A stretch of DNA of 33,743 nt from an uncultured Alphaproteobacteria bacterium (GCA_947259795.1 CAMYNJ010000073.1:1-33743); one strand, 5' to 3'. Positions 22,305 to 33,725 are shown, numbered from the stretch's first letter. The notes: generated from the letters alone by a model not told the origin. Program-made: numbers and translations.

Positions 22305-23177
22305 ATGAGAACGCTGCTGCAAACCTGTGCATTTCTGTTCGTGGTAACGCCGTTCCTGGGCGCCATCCCCGCGCAAGCCGAGGTGATGCTCTCGTTCGGC
22401 GTTTATGCAAGTGACAAGCCGTCGGCCATGGTGCGGCAATTCCGCCCGATCCTGAACGTTATCGAGGTGCGGATGACCGAGATGCTCGGAGAGCCGGTCG
22501 AAATCCGGTTGCAGGTGGCGAAAACCTATGAACAGGGTATCGCCGACCTCGTTGAGGGCAAAGTCGACTTCGCACGTCTCGGCCCGGCATCCTATATCGA
22601 AGCCAAGCGAGCCGACCCCGAAGTTACGATACTTGCAGTCGAGAGTAATGACGGAACCAAGATTTTCAACGGCGTGATAGGTGTCGCCAGCGAAAGTCCG
22701 ATTAAATCCGTGGACGATTTGCACGGTAGAAGTTTCGCCTTCGGCAATCAGCGCTCCACGATCGGCCGCTATCTGTCGCAGCTTTTCTTGCTCCGCAGCG
22801 GCGTGCAGGCATCCGACCTGAAATATTACGAATATCTGGGGCGTCACGACAAAGTCGGTTACGCGGTGGCGTCGGGCCAGTTCGACGCCGGCGCGTTGAA
22901 GGAAAACACCTTTGACGAACTCGTCGCCAGTGGTGTGCCGCTACGTGCTATCGGGCGGTTCCCGAGCGTCACCAAACCCTGGATCGCGCGAAGCGGGCTG
23001 GCCGGGAACCTTCGGGACGCACTGCGCGACGTGCTTCTGCAGATCAAGGACGGGGAGACGTTTATGAAAATCGGCTTCCTGGAAGGCGACGACCGAGATT
23101 ACACATACATTCGCGAAGCCATTCAGAGCAATCACCTTTTTACCGCGAATCAGCAGGGCGCGGAACAAAATAACTGA
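22305..23177 (+). CDS. PhnD-like periplasmic substrate-binding protein
   Basis: A 290-residue secreted protein of the phosphate/phosphite/phosphonate-binding (PhnD) family. Residues 1-25 are a signal peptide ending AQA. The mature protein has the family features FGVYASDKPSAMVRQFRPI, VEIRLQVAKTYEQGIADLVEG, VDFARLGPASYIEA, SVDDLHGRSFAFGNQRSTIG and AGALKENTFDEL. GAGG precedes the ATG. There is no ABC permease or ATPase gene next to it. It is followed after 43 bases by a membrane histidine kinase, so it most likely acts as a ligand sensor for the kinase rather than a transporter component. Ligand unknown: many PhnD relatives bind other small anions. Confidence 0.85.
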   Translation: MRTLLQTCAFLFVVTPFLGAIPAQAEVMLSFGVYASDKPSAMVRQFRPILNVIEVRMTEMLGEPVEIRLQVAKTYEQGIADLVEGKVDFARLGPASYIEAKRADPEVTILAVESNDGTKIFNGVIGVASESPIKSVDDLHGRSFAFGNQRSTIGRYLSQLFLLRSGVQASDLKYYEYLGRHDKVGYAVASGQFDAGALKENTFDELVASGVPLRAIGRFPSVTKPWIARSGLAGNLRDALRDVLLQIKDGETFMKIGFLEGDDRDYTYIREAIQSNHLFTANQQGAEQNN

Positions 23178-23220
23178 TCCATGCGGGTCAGTCTGAACAT
23201 GCGTATTTGGAGCTGTCTCG

Positions 23221-24681
23221 ATGTCGCTACGCGATAAACTGGGATTAAAGGGACCAATGCCGCTGCGTCTCCAGGTCTTTCTGGCCTTGGGAATCGCGGC
23301 GGTCGTGATCGCCTTTGCTTCGGGTGAGCTGTTCCGACAGTTTGAGACTGGTTATCAGATGGATCGGCTCTACAAGCAGAGCGAGAGTACGTTCGATGTG
23401 CTTTCCGGCGCGGCGATCGAGGCGGTTATAACCGAGGATGGTCCGGTTCTTCAGTCTATCGTTGAGGAAATGGTGCGCAGCGACCGTAATGTCGCGGCGG
23501 TCATCATAGAAAATGAGTCACGCACCAAGCTGGCGCACTGGACCAACCAGGAAATTGCCGAATCGGTTTCACCGCTGTCCTTTACCAAGCTGCTCGTCCT
23601 CGAGGGCGAAACGTTTGGGCGAATCACGGTCGAGTGGGATATCGCACCCCTTCAGCGAGAAATCAGCCAGCATGTGCTGGTCATCCAGATATACGCCGCG
23701 CTTATCGTTTTTCTGTTGACGGCGGTCATTCTCCTGCTGGTCCATATTCTGGCGGTGCGCCCCGTCAACCAGATAAACGACAGGCTGATCCGCTACGCCC
23801 AGGGTGAATATGGCGAGCCGAAAAAATTTTCCGGTTTCGCCTCCAGCGAACTGAGAAGACTCTACATATCGTCGACCAACCTGGGCAAGGCGCTGGAAGT
23901 AAAACATCAAGGCGAGAAGGAGCTGAGGCGCGCCAAGGAACAGGCGGAGCTCACCAACCGTGCGAAATCGGAATTCCTGGCGAATATGAGCCACGAGCTA
24001 CGGACCCCGCTGAACGCCATTATCGGCTTTTCCGAAGTATTGGCCAGAGAGGTATTCGGGCCCATCGACAATCCGAGATACAGGGATTATGTCGGCGATA
24101 TCCATGATTCGGGCCAGCACCTGCTGTCGATCATTGCCGATATTCTGGATCTATCCAAAATAGAGTCGGGCAATGCAGCGCTGAACGAAGAGGTTGTGGA
24201 CCTCTGTGATCTGAGCCGGGCCTGTGTGCGGCTGGTGAAGGTGCGCGCGCAAGAAAACGGCCTGCAAGTTGGCGAAATTTACCCCAGCGAACCGCTGTAC
24301 ATCCTGGCGGATATGCGGATGATCAAGCAGATCATAATCAACCTGCTGTCGAACGCGATCAAGTTTACGCCTTCCGGTGGGCGCGTTAATCTCGTCATCA
24401 AGCGAGACCGGCAAGGCGGCGTGCGTATACAGGTTATCGACAACGGCATCGGCATGGATACCGAGGATATCGGTGAAGCCTTCTCTCCGTTTGGGCAGAT
24501 CGACAGCGCACTCGACCGGAAATACGAAGGCACCGGCCTCGGCCTGCCGTTGGCGAAGTCCATGGTCGAGCTCCATGGAGGCCAGCTCTTGCTGGAGAGT
24601 AAACTGGAGGAAGGCACTATCGTGACCATCCAGCTCGGGCCAGATCGCACAGTCGCGACATCGCCGCGCAAGGCGGGGTAA
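23221..24681 (+). CDS. Two-TM sensor histidine kinase paired with PhnD-like protein
   Basis: The 486-residue kinase has TM1 at about 17-34, a periplasmic region of about 115 residues (35-150), TM2 at about 152-178 and a juxtamembrane HAMP-like region ([20 protein letters not shown]). A coiled-coil linker follows, then HisKA with His258 in [18 protein letters not shown] and an ATPase domain with [14 protein letters not shown] (N box), DNGIGM and GTGLGL. GGAG eight bases before the ATG supports the start. No response regulator is encoded in the window, so output goes to an unlinked partner. The periplasmic part is the likely docking site for the PhnD-like protein. The C-terminal module closely resembles that of the other kinase in this window. 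Confidence 0.92.
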   Translation: MSLRDKLGLKGPMPLRLQVFLALGIAAVVIAFASGELFRQFETGYQMDRLYKQSESTFDVLSGAAIEAVITEDGPVLQSIVEEMVRSDRNVAAVIIENESRTKLAHWTNQEIAESVSPLSFTKLLVLEGETFGRITVEWDIAPLQREISQHVLVIQIYAALIVFLLTAVILLLVHILAVRPVNQINDRLIRYAQGEYGEPKKFSGFASSELRRLYISSTNLGKALEVKHQGEKELRRAKEQAELTNRAKSEFLANMSHELRTPLNAIIGFSEVLAREVFGPIDNPRYRDYVGDIHDSGQHLLSIIADILDLSKIESGNAALNEEVVDLCDLSRACVRLVKVRAQENGLQVGEIYPSEPLYILADMRMIKQIIINLLSNAIKFTPSGGRVNLVIKRDRQGGVRIQVIDNGIGMDTEDIGEAFSPFGQIDSALDRKYEGTGLGLPLAKSMVELHGGQLLLESKLEEGTIVTIQLGPDRTVATSPRKAG

Positions 24682-24876
24682 AAGTCCAGGACGCGATCGG
24701 GAACGATTGCCAAGCCGAACGGCTGACCGTATCGGCCGAACACCCACCAAAATTGGCGACGGCGCCAGCCTACAGACTGTTCCTGAGCGCCCGGAGAGAT
24801 CAGGAAACAATCCGGCCACCCGTTTCGTGGTGAGGCGTCCTGTCCGGTTGCGTTGCGGGGATTCGTTGCGAGGAAT

Positions 24877-24953
24877 TGGCGCGCCCGGGAAGATTCGAAC
24901 TCCCAACCTCCTGATCCGTAGTCAGACGCTCTATCCAGTTGAGCTACGGGCGC
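24877..24953 (-). tRNA. tRNA-Arg (anticodon ACG)
   Basis: On the minus strand the acceptor stem GCGCCCG/CGGGCGC is perfect. Discriminator G is followed by an encoded CCA (24877-24879). The D arm has GCTC/GAGC, the anticodon loop CTACGGA lies in stem TCTGA/TCAGG-type pairing, and the T loop is TTCGAAT. Anticodon ACG (A34 normally becomes inosine) reads CGU/CGC/CGA arginine codons. It separates the PhnD/kinase operon from ftsH. Confidence 0.95.
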
Positions 24954-25080
24954 TTGCTAAAATTTGCCAGCATGGGCCGGCAGCGGCGCGGACAGTACTC
25001 AAAGCGGGTGGCGATGGCAAGCCCGGAAACGCCGCGCGCAGTGCATATAATTGATTGGTCCGCCGACCGCAAGCCCGGGA

Positions 25081-26919
25081 TCAGCCGGCTGGCAATTCCG
25101 TACCGCCGACGACCGCCGTAAGCTGATGTTCGGTCAGCGTTTCCGACTCCAGCAGCGCCGCTGCGCCCTTCTCCAGGTCGGCGCGCCGCCGGGTCAGGAT
25201 TTCCTTTGCCTTGGCGTAGGCCGCATCGAGAATTTCGCGCACCGCGCAATCGATTTCGCGCGCAGTCTCCTCGCTGTATTGCCGCTCCAGCATGGTCGGG
25301 CGCTGCTGGACATCCAGGAACGAGCGCGGCTCCGTGTCGTAGGTCACGTGGCCCAGCTTCTCCTCCATGCCGTAGCGCGTGACCATCGAGCGCGCGATGT
25401 CGGTCGCCTTCGACAGATCGTCGGCCGCGCCGGTGGACAGATGGCCGAAGATCAGCGATTCCGCGGCGCGGCCGCCCAGCAGTACCGCCATCTTGTTCTC
25501 CAGCTCCTCGCGGGTCATCAGGTAGCGTTCCTCGGTCGGGCGCTGGATGGTGTAGCCCAGCGAACCGATGCCGCGTGGGATGATCGACACCTTGTGCACC
25601 CGCTCGACCCCGCCCAGCGACAGCGAGACCAGCGCATGGCCCATCTCGTGATGGGCGACGACCTTGCGTTCCAGCGGGTTCAGCAGGCGGTTCTTCTTCT
25701 CCAGCCCGGCGATGATGCGCTCGATGGCGGCGTTGAAGTCCTCCATGGTGACGTTCTCGCCGCCACGCCGGGTCGCCAGCAGCGCCGCCTCGTTGGCCAG
25801 GTTCGCCAAGTCCGCGCCGGTGAAGCCGGGGGTCAGCGACGCCAGCACCTCCGGATCGACATCCGCGCCCAGGCGAATCTTCTTCAGATGGATGTTCAGG
25901 ATCGCCACCCGGCCGATCTTGTCGGGCCGGTCGACCAGCACCTGTCGGTCGAAGCGCCCGGCGCGCAGCAGGGCGGGGTCCAGGATTTCCGGCCGGTTGG
26001 TCGCCGACAGCAGGATCAGCCCGGTGGAGGGGTCGAACCCGTCCAGTTCGGCCAGCAGCTGGTTGAGCGTCTGTTCCTTCTCGTCGTGGCCGCCGCCGCC
26101 CATCGGCGACAGGCCGCGCGCCCGGCCCAGCGCGTCCAGCTCGTCGATGAAAATGATGGCGGGCGCCTTCTTGCGGGCCTGGTCGAACAGGTCGCGCACC
26201 CGCGCCGCGCCGACGCCGACGAACATCTCGACGAATTCCGACCCGTTGATCGAAAAGAACGGCACCCCGGCCTCCCCAGCCACGGCGCGCGCCAGCAGCG
26301 TCTTGCCGGTGCCCGGCGGGCCGACCAGCAGCACGCCCTTGGGCACGCGCCCGCCCAGCCGACCGTATATCTGCGGGTTCTTCAGGAAGGCGACGATTTC
26401 CTGCAGTTCCAGCTTGGCCTCGTCGACGCCGGCGACGTCCTCGAAAGTCACCTTGACGTCGGTTTCCATATAGACCTTGGCCTTGCTCTGGCCGACCGAC
26501 ATGAAGCCGCCGCCTCCGCCGCCAAACCCGCCGCGCTCGAACAGGCGGCGCATGACGAACATATAGAGCCCGAAGAAGATCAGGATCGGGACGAGCCAGG
26601 ACAGGATATTGCTCAGTAAGGTGCTTTCCACCTTGCCGGCATATTCGACGCCGTATTTTTCCAGGTCGTCGGCCAGGCCCGGTTCGACCCGCACGGCGAC
26701 GACTTCCCGGGGGCCGTCCTGCGCGTCGCGCAGCGTACCGCGGACCGTGGTCTCGGATACCACGACCTCCGCGATGCGGCCTTCCTCCAGATACTGCCGG
26801 AACTCGCTGTAGGGGATGTGCTCCACGGTCGCGGTTTCCGTCCACAGGCTCTGCAGGAACAGCACAAGCAGCATTGCCAGGATGAAATACCAGATGCTCA
26901 GCTGCGTCTTCTTTTCCAT
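25081..26919 (-). CDS. ftsH: ATP-dependent zinc metalloprotease FtsH
   Basis: Membrane-anchored AAA+ protease that extracts and degrades misfolded or short-lived proteins. The 612-residue protein has TM1 at about 9-25, a periplasmic region (27-105), TM2 at about 106-123 and a Gly-rich linker. The AAA domain has Walker A GPPGTGKT (200-207), Walker [10 protein letters not shown] (255-263) and the second region of homology [20 protein letters not shown]. The M41 zinc site is HEMGH at 424-428. The ATG at 26919 has GAGGAC upstream. It lies 43 bases downstream of the acetoacetyl-CoA synthetase gene on the same strand. It lacks the usual tilS neighbour and its C-terminal tail is short, so it may be a second FtsH paralogue. 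Confidence 0.95.
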   Translation of the reverse strand: MEKKTQLSIWYFILAMLLVLFLQSLWTETATVEHIPYSEFRQYLEEGRIAEVVVSETTVRGTLRDAQDGPREVVAVRVEPGLADDLEKYGVEYAGKVESTLLSNILSWLVPILIFFGLYMFVMRRLFERGGFGGGGGGFMSVGQSKAKVYMETDVKVTFEDVAGVDEAKLELQEIVAFLKNPQIYGRLGGRVPKGVLLVGPPGTGKTLLARAVAGEAGVPFFSINGSEFVEMFVGVGAARVRDLFDQARKKAPAIIFIDELDALGRARGLSPMGGGGHDEKEQTLNQLLAELDGFDPSTGLILLSATNRPEILDPALLRAGRFDRQVLVDRPDKIGRVAILNIHLKKIRLGADVDPEVLASLTPGFTGADLANLANEAALLATRRGGENVTMEDFNAAIERIIAGLEKKNRLLNPLERKVVAHHEMGHALVSLSLGGVERVHKVSIIPRGIGSLGYTIQRPTEERYLMTREELENKMAVLLGGRAAESLIFGHLSTGAADDLSKATDIARSMVTRYGMEEKLGHVTYDTEPRSFLDVQQRPTMLERQYSEETAREIDCAVREILDAAYAKAKEILTRRRADLEKGAAALLESETLTEHQLTAVVGGTELPAG

Positions 26920-26962
26920 GTGGGTCCTCGCGCGTCAGCGATGTCTGGTTTACGCCGCTAGC

Positions 26963-28915
<1,953 letters not shown>

Positions 28916-28934
28916 GGTTCGGCTTGCCCCGTTT

Positions 28935-29219
28935 TCAGCGGACCGCGCGGAACGGCCGGATGGTCACGTCCCGCCAGACATCGCCCTTGGTGTAGGGGTC
29001 CTCGGCAACACATTTTTCGACCGATTCGCGGTCGGGGAAATCCAGGATTACGGTGGATCCAATCATATTGCCGTCATCGTTCAGGATCGCGCCGCCGGCG
29101 ATGAGGTGGCCCTGTTCCTTCAGTTTCCTGATTCCGGCCAGATGGTCCTCGCGCGCCGCCATGCGGCGGTCCAGCGCGCCGCTATCGGCCCCGTCCAGTG
29201 CGATCACCAGAAAATCCAT
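28935..29219 (-). CDS. YciI family protein
   Basis: A 94-residue ferredoxin-like-fold protein of the YciI family. Features are [12 protein letters not shown] at the start, [20 protein letters not shown] (with the conserved His), [15 protein letters not shown], and the C-terminal [19 protein letters not shown], typical of YciI. The ATG at 29219 is chosen over a longer open frame because the family begins with M-x-F/Y-hydrophobic. The molecular role of most YciI proteins is unknown; a His-Asp pair suggests enzymatic activity. It is in the minus-strand run YkvA-YciI-AacS-FtsH. Confidence 0.9.
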   Translation of the reverse strand: MDFLVIALDGADSGALDRRMAAREDHLAGIRKLKEQGHLIAGGAILNDDGNMIGSTVILDFPDRESVEKCVAEDPYTKGDVWRDVTIRPFRAVR

Positions 29220-29289
29220 GATGCTACCTGCTCCCGAAAAACGTGGATATAGGATGCGCGGGCGTGGATGCCCTCGCGACAGCGGCAGC

Positions 29290-29661
29290 TTATTCGCGCA
29301 AGTGCTCCGCGTCGAGTGCTTCGGCGGCCTTCTGGCGATGTTCCTCGGTGATATGGCCCGACAGCAGCTGCCAGACGGCCCAGAACATCGACGCATCGTC
29401 CAGGAAGCCCAGGGCCGGCAGGAAATCCGGCAGGGCGTCCATGGGAACTATCAGATAGGCCAGCGCCGCCAGCACAACGGCCTTGATATGGCTGGGGGTC
29501 TTGGGATCGCGGGCGCAGAACCAGGCGGTCACCGCCTCCTCGACGAAGGGGATGCGTCTGGCATGGCGGCGAATCTTGGGCCAGAAGCCCTCGTTTACGC
29601 GGGATTCGTTCCGCCTCTGCTGCTCGGGGTCCGGCAGCTTCATAGGCAGCTTTTCGCTCAT
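29290..29661 (-). CDS. YkvA/DUF1232 family protein
   Basis: A 123-residue protein with a charged N-terminus and a single DUF1232 domain (about 50-115). The domain has the characteristic KAVVLAALAYLIVPMDALPD and FLPALGFLDDASMFWAV, a hydrophobic hairpin with a conserved Y-x-x-x-P-x-D-x-x-P-D pattern, probably membrane-associated. Function of the family is unknown. It is divergent from the SDR gene, with 66 bases between starts that must hold both promoters. Confidence 0.88.
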   Translation of the reverse strand: MSEKLPMKLPDPEQQRRNESRVNEGFWPKIRRHARRIPFVEEAVTAWFCARDPKTPSHIKAVVLAALAYLIVPMDALPDFLPALGFLDDASMFWAVWQLLSGHITEEHRQKAAEALDAEHLRE

Positions 29662-29727
29662 GAATCTTCATATGGTGACGTTTTTCGCCTTCTGCTATAC
29701 CGAATTGAACCGACAGGGAGACAATTA

Positions 29728-30489
29728 ATGAATATCAAGGGGATAGCGGCAGTCGTCACGGGCGGCGCCTCGGGCCTGGGGGCGGCGACGGCCCGTGCGC
29801 TGGCCGACGCCGGCGCGAAGGTCACGGTGCTGGACCGTGACGGCGACGGTGCCGCCGCGGTGGCCAACGGGATCGGCGGGCTGGGCCTGAACTGCGACGT
29901 CGCCGATGGTGAAGCCGTGGAGGCTGCGCTGGACGAGGCACGGGCGGCGCATGGCCCCTGCGGCATTCTGGTTAGCTGCGCCGGGATTGCCCCGGCCAGA
30001 CGCATCGTCGGCCGCGACGGCCCGATGAGGCTAGAAGATTTCGAGGCCGTCATCCGGGTCAATTTGATCGGCAGCTTCAATCTGATGCGCCTCGCCGCGG
30101 TGGAAATGGCCGGCCGCACACCCAACGAGGATGGCGAGCGCGGGGTGATCGTCAACACCGCTTCGATTGCGGCCTTTGAGGGCCAGGTCGGCCAGGCGGC
30201 CTACGCGGCCTCGAAAGGCGGAATCGCCGCGCTGACCCTGCCGGCGGCGCGCGAATTCGCGTCAATCGGCGTGCGCGTTCTGGCCATCGCGCCCGGCCTG
30301 TTCGGCACGCCGCTGTTGCTCAACATGCCGAAGGAAGTACAGGACAGCCTCGCCGCCACGCTGCCTTTCCCGAAACGCTTCGGCAAGCCGGAGGAATTCG
30401 CTGCCCTGGTCCTGCATATGGCCGGCAACCCGGTCATGAACGGCGAGGTCGTCCGCCTCGACAGCGCGCTGAGGATGCAGCCGCGTTAG
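29728..30489 (+). CDS. Short-chain dehydrogenase, type 2 hydroxyacyl-CoA dehydrogenase-like
   Basis: A 253-residue classical SDR. The cofactor motif TGGASGLG is at about 12-19 and DRD at the end of beta-2 suggests NAD preference. CAGIAP corresponds to the NNAG region, and the catalytic Ser lies in [14 protein letters not shown] and Tyr/Lys in YAASKGG. The C-terminal [10 protein letters not shown] and [14 protein letters not shown] closely resemble HSD17B10/type II 3-hydroxyacyl-CoA dehydrogenases. GGGAG precedes the ATG. Its stop overlaps the stop of the convergent pterin dehydratase by two bases. Substrate is inferred from sequence resemblance only. Confidence 0.9.
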   Translation: MNIKGIAAVVTGGASGLGAATARALADAGAKVTVLDRDGDGAAAVANGIGGLGLNCDVADGEAVEAALDEARAAHGPCGILVSCAGIAPARRIVGRDGPMRLEDFEAVIRVNLIGSFNLMRLAAVEMAGRTPNEDGERGVIVNTASIAAFEGQVGQAAYAASKGGIAALTLPAAREFASIGVRVLAIAPGLFGTPLLLNMPKEVQDSLAATLPFPKRFGKPEEFAALVLHMAGNPVMNGEVVRLDSALRMQPR

Positions 30490-30779
30490 TCGCCTGCCGC
30501 CTTGTCCATGAATTTTGCGAGCCTTACGTCCAGTTCGCTCAGGCCGCCGCAGTCGTGGGTGGTCAGCGTCACTTCGACCCGGTTGTAGACGTTGAACCAT
30601 TCTGGATGGTGGTTCATCCGCTCGGCCTTCAACGCGGCTCTGGTCATGAAACCAAAGGCCTCGTTGAATGTCTTGAACTTGAATGTTCTGGCAATGGCAT
30701 CGCGGTCGGCCAGCGCTGTCCATTCCATCAATTCATCGAGCGCCGCCTGGCGCGCCGCGCCTTCAAGTCTTTCCGCCAT
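30486..30779 (-). CDS. phhB: Pterin-4a-carbinolamine dehydratase
   Basis: Dehydrates 4a-hydroxytetrahydrobiopterin, recycling pterin cofactor of phenylalanine hydroxylase; members also act as DcoH-type partners. The signature [20 protein letters not shown] followed by DCGGLSELD is the family active site. I chose the ATG at 30779 (97 residues), with GGAAG about 11 bases upstream. An in-frame ATG at 30797 would overlap the sulfatase stop and give 103 residues. It is just downstream of the choline-sulfatase gene and no phhA is in the window. Confidence 0.92.
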   Translation of the reverse strand: MAERLEGAARQAALDELMEWTALADRDAIARTFKFKTFNEAFGFMTRAALKAERMNHHPEWFNVYNRVEVTLTTHDCGGLSELDVRLAKFMDKAAGD

Positions 30780-30787
30780 GTCTCGGT

Positions 30788-32341
30788 TCACTTCCATTTC
30801 GGCTCAAACGGTTTTGGCCGGGGCCAGCGGGAGGTGATGTCTACCGCCGCCACGTCCATATGGCTTCTCGTATATTCCTCCGTCGCGTCGCGCCGGGGCT
30901 GCCACTCCCAGTTCCGGTAGCGGCCCTGGCGCAGCGCGCCGGACAGGATCCGGCGGCGGCGCTGGCTGTCCAGCACGGCCTCGCGCACCGTATCGGCGTC
31001 CCAATGGGCCCCTGCCTGCGCCCGGAAAGAGGCGATGCGGTCCGCCTGCACGGTGTCCGCTGCCAGATCGCGCGTCTCGTCCGGGTCATGGGCGAGATCG
31101 AACAGCTGCTCCGGGTCGCCGGGACAGCAGGTGTATTTCCATTGGCCATCGCGAATCATCAGCATTGGCTGGCCCGTTCCCTCGCCGAGATATTCCGAGA
31201 TCGTCAACCCGGCTCCCGCCTTGTCATTCCCGGCAATGTCGATCAGGTCGTGCCCGTCCAGCGGGTCGACCGGCTCGGGGATCGGCGCGCCAGTCGCCTC
31301 CGTCGCAATCCTCGTCAGCGTCGGCAGCACATCGACCTGGCTCACCGGCGCCGCCACGGCCTTACCCCCGGGCTCGCCCGGCCGGTGCAGGATCATCGGG
31401 ATCCGCACCGACCATTCGTAAAGGCTCATCTTGTACCACAAGCCGCGTTCGCCCAGCATGTCGCCGTGATCGGAGAGGAACAGCACCGCTGTATCCTCCG
31501 CCAGCCCGCATTCATCCAAAGCATCGCGCAGGCGCCCCAGCCAGTGGTCGACATAGGAGGTGTTGGCGAAATAGGCCCGCCGCGCCCGCCGCACGTCTTC
31601 ATCGGTGACATTTGCTGCATCCCGGGCGATGACCTTTTCCAGGCGCAGGCTGTGCGGGTCGTTGTCGGCCGCCGCGGGGCGGGGCACGCGCGGCATCGGA
31701 ATTTCCACATCCTCGTACAGGTCCCAGAATCGTTTCGGCGCTGCGTAGGGATCGTGCGGGTGGGTGAAGCTCGCCACCAGGCACAAGGGACGCTCGTCCG
31801 TTCCGCGCGCATGGTCGTAGATGGCGCGCAGGGCTTGCACGCCGACCTCTTCGTCGAAGGCGAGCTGGCTGGTCGTAGCCGCGACGCCGGCCTGCGCCAC
31901 CGAGGACATGTTGTGATACCACAGATCGATGCGCTCGTCGGGCCGTGTCCAGTCCGGCACCCAGCCGAAATCGGCGGGGTAGATGTCGGTCGTATGGCGC
32001 TCCTCGAAACCGTGCAGCTGGTCGGGGCCGATGAAATGCATCTTGCCGCTGAGCGCGGTGCGGTAGCCCATCATCCTCAGGTAATGGGCGAAGGTTGCGA
32101 CGGTGCTGGGCAGATAGGCCGCGTTGTCGTAGCCGCCGCAGCGCGAGACATATTGCCCGGTCATGAAGGCGTAGCGCGCCGGCGTGCAGAGCGGGCTGCT
32201 GCTATAGGCCGCGTCGAAGCGGATGCCTTCTTCCGCCAGCCGATCGATATGCGGGGTCCGCGCCGCGGCGCTGCCGTAACAGCCGACCGCGAAGGGGTTC
32301 AACTGGTCGGCCATGACGATCAGGATATTGCGGGCGGCCAT
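30788..32341 (-). CDS. betC: Choline-sulfatase
   Basis: Hydrolyses choline-O-sulfate to choline and sulfate, supplying choline for glycine betaine synthesis. The 517-residue protein starts [19 protein letters not shown] with metal-binding Asp/Gln. [15 protein letters not shown] contains the sulfatase signature C-x-P-x-R; Cys52 must be converted to formylglycine. Also seen are [19 protein letters not shown] followed by [11 protein letters not shown], which is specific to Bet[19 protein letters not shown] with further metal ligands, and the choline-sulfatase C-terminal region with [19 protein letters not shown] lies eight bases before the ATG at 32341. No betA, betB or betI genes are near, so it is separated from the usual bet cluster. 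Confidence 0.94.
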   Translation of the reverse strand: MAARNILIVMADQLNPFAVGCYGSAAARTPHIDRLAEEGIRFDAAYSSSPLCTPARYAFMTGQYVSRCGGYDNAAYLPSTVATFAHYLRMMGYRTALSGKMHFIGPDQLHGFEERHTTDIYPADFGWVPDWTRPDERIDLWYHNMSSVAQAGVAATTSQLAFDEEVGVQALRAIYDHARGTDERPLCLVASFTHPHDPYAAPKRFWDLYEDVEIPMPRVPRPAAADNDPHSLRLEKVIARDAANVTDEDVRRARRAYFANTSYVDHWLGRLRDALDECGLAEDTAVLFLSDHGDMLGERGLWYKMSLYEWSVRIPMILHRPGEPGGKAVAAPVSQVDVLPTLTRIATEATGAPIPEPVDPLDGHDLIDIAGNDKAGAGLTISEYLGEGTGQPMLMIRDGQWKYTCCPGDPEQLFDLAHDPDETRDLAADTVQADRIASFRAQAGAHWDADTVREAVLDSQRRRRILSGALRQGRYRNWEWQPRRDATEEYTRSHMDVAAVDITSRWPRPKPFEPKWK

Positions 32342-32483
32342 TGCGGGTCTCCGTGCGGGTTGGGTTTGGCCGAACCGTATCGGCCATGGCCGGGGCATGC
32401 TCGCGCGACTGCGACGTGGAAATGCCGCCTGTGCGCCAATGGGAGGCTGGCGTCCTCCGTCCTGCCGCCTTATCTTCCACGCC

Positions 32484-32882
32484 ATGGACCTGTTGCACGC
32501 ACCGACGCTCGACGATATCGAAGCCCTGGCTCGCACGGCCTATGAATCGATCCCCGAAGAACTGCGCCGCCATGTCGGCGATGTGGTGATTCGCATCGAC
32601 GAATTCCCCGACAAGGAAACCTGCCGCGATTTGGAACTGGAGTCCGAGTTCGAACTGCTCGGCCTCTACCAGGGCGTTTCGCTGGACCAGAAGGACGCCG
32701 CCGGCAGCCGCCAGGAAGTCAATATGATTTTCCTCTACCGCCGCCCGCTGCTCGATTACTGGTGCGAAACCGGCGAGGAGCTGGGCCACCTCGTCCGCCA
32801 TGTGCTGATCCACGAAATAGGCCACCATTTCGGCCTGTCCGACGACGACATGGAAGCGCTGGAGCGGCTGGCCGACGAATAG
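32484..32882 (+). CDS. Zincin-like metallopeptidase family protein
   Basis: A 132-residue protein of the PF06262-type (DUF1025) metallopeptidase family. The extended zinc motif HEIGHHFGLSDDDMEAL near the C-terminus gives H-E-x-x-H-x-x-G-x-x-D, with His, His and a third Asp ligand. Upstream are VVIRIDEFPDKETC and LELESEFELLGLYQG, as usual in the family. The ATG at 32484 is chosen because the open frame upstream of it runs antisense to betC and lacks similarity. Substrate and cellular role are unknown. Confidence 0.88.
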   Translation: MDLLHAPTLDDIEALARTAYESIPEELRRHVGDVVIRIDEFPDKETCRDLELESEFELLGLYQGVSLDQKDAAGSRQEVNMIFLYRRPLLDYWCETGEELGHLVRHVLIHEIGHHFGLSDDDMEALERLADE

Positions 32883-32913
32883 CTGCCGCAGGCGCTACCT
32901 TGAAGGGCAAAAA

Positions 32914-32942
32914 TTGACATAAATTGACTTTTTCGATACCTT
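32914..32942 (+). promoter_or_regulatory. Putative promoter of the ParD-like gene
   Basis: TTGACA (32914-32919) is an exact -35 element. A weak TACCTT (32937-32942) follows after 17 bases. A second TTGACT occurs at 32924-32929 (direct repeat AAATTGAC), so an overlapping arrangement or an autoregulator site is possible. Confidence 0.4.
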
Positions 32943-32966
32943 AGGAGGGTGGGGAGGCATGTTGCC

Positions 32967-33209
32967 ATGAATGTATCGTTAACACCGCGCCTTGTTGATT
33001 ATGTCCGCCAGAAGGTCGATGCGGGTCTCTACGGATCCTCCAGTGAGGTCATCCGCGCTGCCTTGCGCCTGATGGAGGAACGCGACCGCCAGAGGGAGGC
33101 CGCGCTTACCGTGTTGCGCAGCGACGAGCCGCGGGCGGGCGATGACGACGTCATCGATCCGGTCGACCTGTTCGACAAGCTGAAGGACGCCGTCGGCGGC
33201 AGAATGTAG
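32967..33209 (+). CDS. ParD-like (CC2985-type) ribbon-helix-helix antitoxin, no toxin partner seen
   Basis: An 80-residue ribbon-helix-helix protein. NVSLTPRLVDYVRQKVDAGLYGSSSEVIRAALRLMEERD is the DNA-binding and dimerisation part shared with ParD antitoxins; the acidic C-terminus (DEPRAGDDDVIDPVDLFDKL) would bind a ParE toxin. The ATG at 32967 has GGGGAGG nine bases upstream; GTG at 32949 is less likely. No ParE/RelE-like frame follows in the next 500 bases on this strand, so it is either an orphan antitoxin or a stand-alone regulator. Confidence 0.85.
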   Translation: MNVSLTPRLVDYVRQKVDAGLYGSSSEVIRAALRLMEERDRQREAALTVLRSDEPRAGDDDVIDPVDLFDKLKDAVGGRM

Positions 33210-33227
33210 CGGGATATTTAATCCCGC
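33209..33227. terminator. Hairpin at the end of the ParD-like gene
   Basis: GCGGGAT (33209-33215) pairs with ATCCCGC (33221-33227) around ATTTA. It overlaps the TAG stop and has no following T-run, so termination activity is uncertain. Confidence 0.4.
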
Positions 33228-33271
33228 CTGAGCAGGAACACCGCCTGTTCGGCCTGGACCGGATTAAGCCT

Positions 33272-33295
33272 GTTAGGTTTCGCTGCCAACCTAAC
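33272..33295. repeat. Perfect 8-bp inverted repeat
   Basis: GTTAGGTT (33272-33279) and AACCTAAC (33288-33295) flank eight bases. It lies in a non-coding stretch between the ParD-like gene and the convergent membrane protein. It could be an operator or a weak terminator; no T-run follows. Confidence 0.45.
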
Positions 33296-33371
33296 TGACA
33301 ACCGATGCTGTTTGATAGCTGCGGATATCCTTACGGACGCGATGTTCGCAGTTTCATCGAAAGTCGAAAGT

Positions 33372-33725
33372 TTAAAGAAACCAAAGCACGGCGAAGCTCA
33401 GCGCAAAAAACCCGACTGCCAGTCCTAGCGCAAAAAATGTCGAAAGTTGTTGGCGGAAAGGCTGTAATATTCGCAATACTGTTCTGACAATTTTCCACTC
33501 GTTCGGGTGAATAGCTCCTGTGAGCCAAAGGATAAGAAAAATGCCCGATATTACAGTCACAGCGCTCTCGACTGGTCGAGTTATAAAAATGTCTGCGACT
33601 ACTACTAGAACTCTCGCGGGTTTGGATGAAGGTTGAAAATCCGAAATTGCCAGCAACGATACAAAGGCCAAAAACAAACCGATTACCGATATCACGGTGT
33701 TTCTAAATTTTTCAGAACCACCCAA
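33372..33725 (-). CDS. Small three-TM membrane protein, possibly cut at its 5' end
   Basis: A 117-residue protein with three hydrophobic helices: TVISVIGLFLAFVSLLAIS, AVTVISGIFLILWLTGAI and STFFALGLAVGFFALSFAVL. Between helices 2 and 3 is a basic amphipathic stretch (WKIVRTVLRILQPFR). No family is recognised. The TTG at 33725 is the only start codon visible in frame within the window; the frame remains open to the edge, so the true start may lie beyond 33743. Its base composition is AT-rich compared with the rest of the window, which may indicate later acquisition. Confidence 0.55.
   Translation of the reverse strand: MGGSEKFRNTVISVIGLFLAFVSLLAISDFQPSSKPARVLVVVADIFITRPVESAVTVISGIFLILWLTGAIHPNEWKIVRTVLRILQPFRQQLSTFFALGLAVGFFALSFAVLWFL

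Noticed and set aside
21418-24953. Genomic island inserted at tRNA-Arg
   Set aside because: The lower-GC module abuts the tRNA 3' end, but I found no integrase and no direct repeat of the tRNA 3' end at the other side.
24707-25054. Plus-strand ORF containing IRTPNLLIRSQTLYPVELRA
   Set aside because: This peptide is the well-known artefact of translating the antisense strand of a tRNA; it overlaps tRNA-Arg at 24877-24953.
24944-26845. 633-codon minus-strand ORF in another frame of ftsH
   Set aside because: Composition is Arg/Gly-rich without motifs; the overlapping frame has the AAA and HEMGH motifs of FtsH.
33305-33487. 60-codon plus-strand ORF as a ParE toxin partner
   Set aside because: No resemblance to ParE/RelE, no ribosome-binding site, and it overlaps the minus-strand membrane protein whose helices are well formed.
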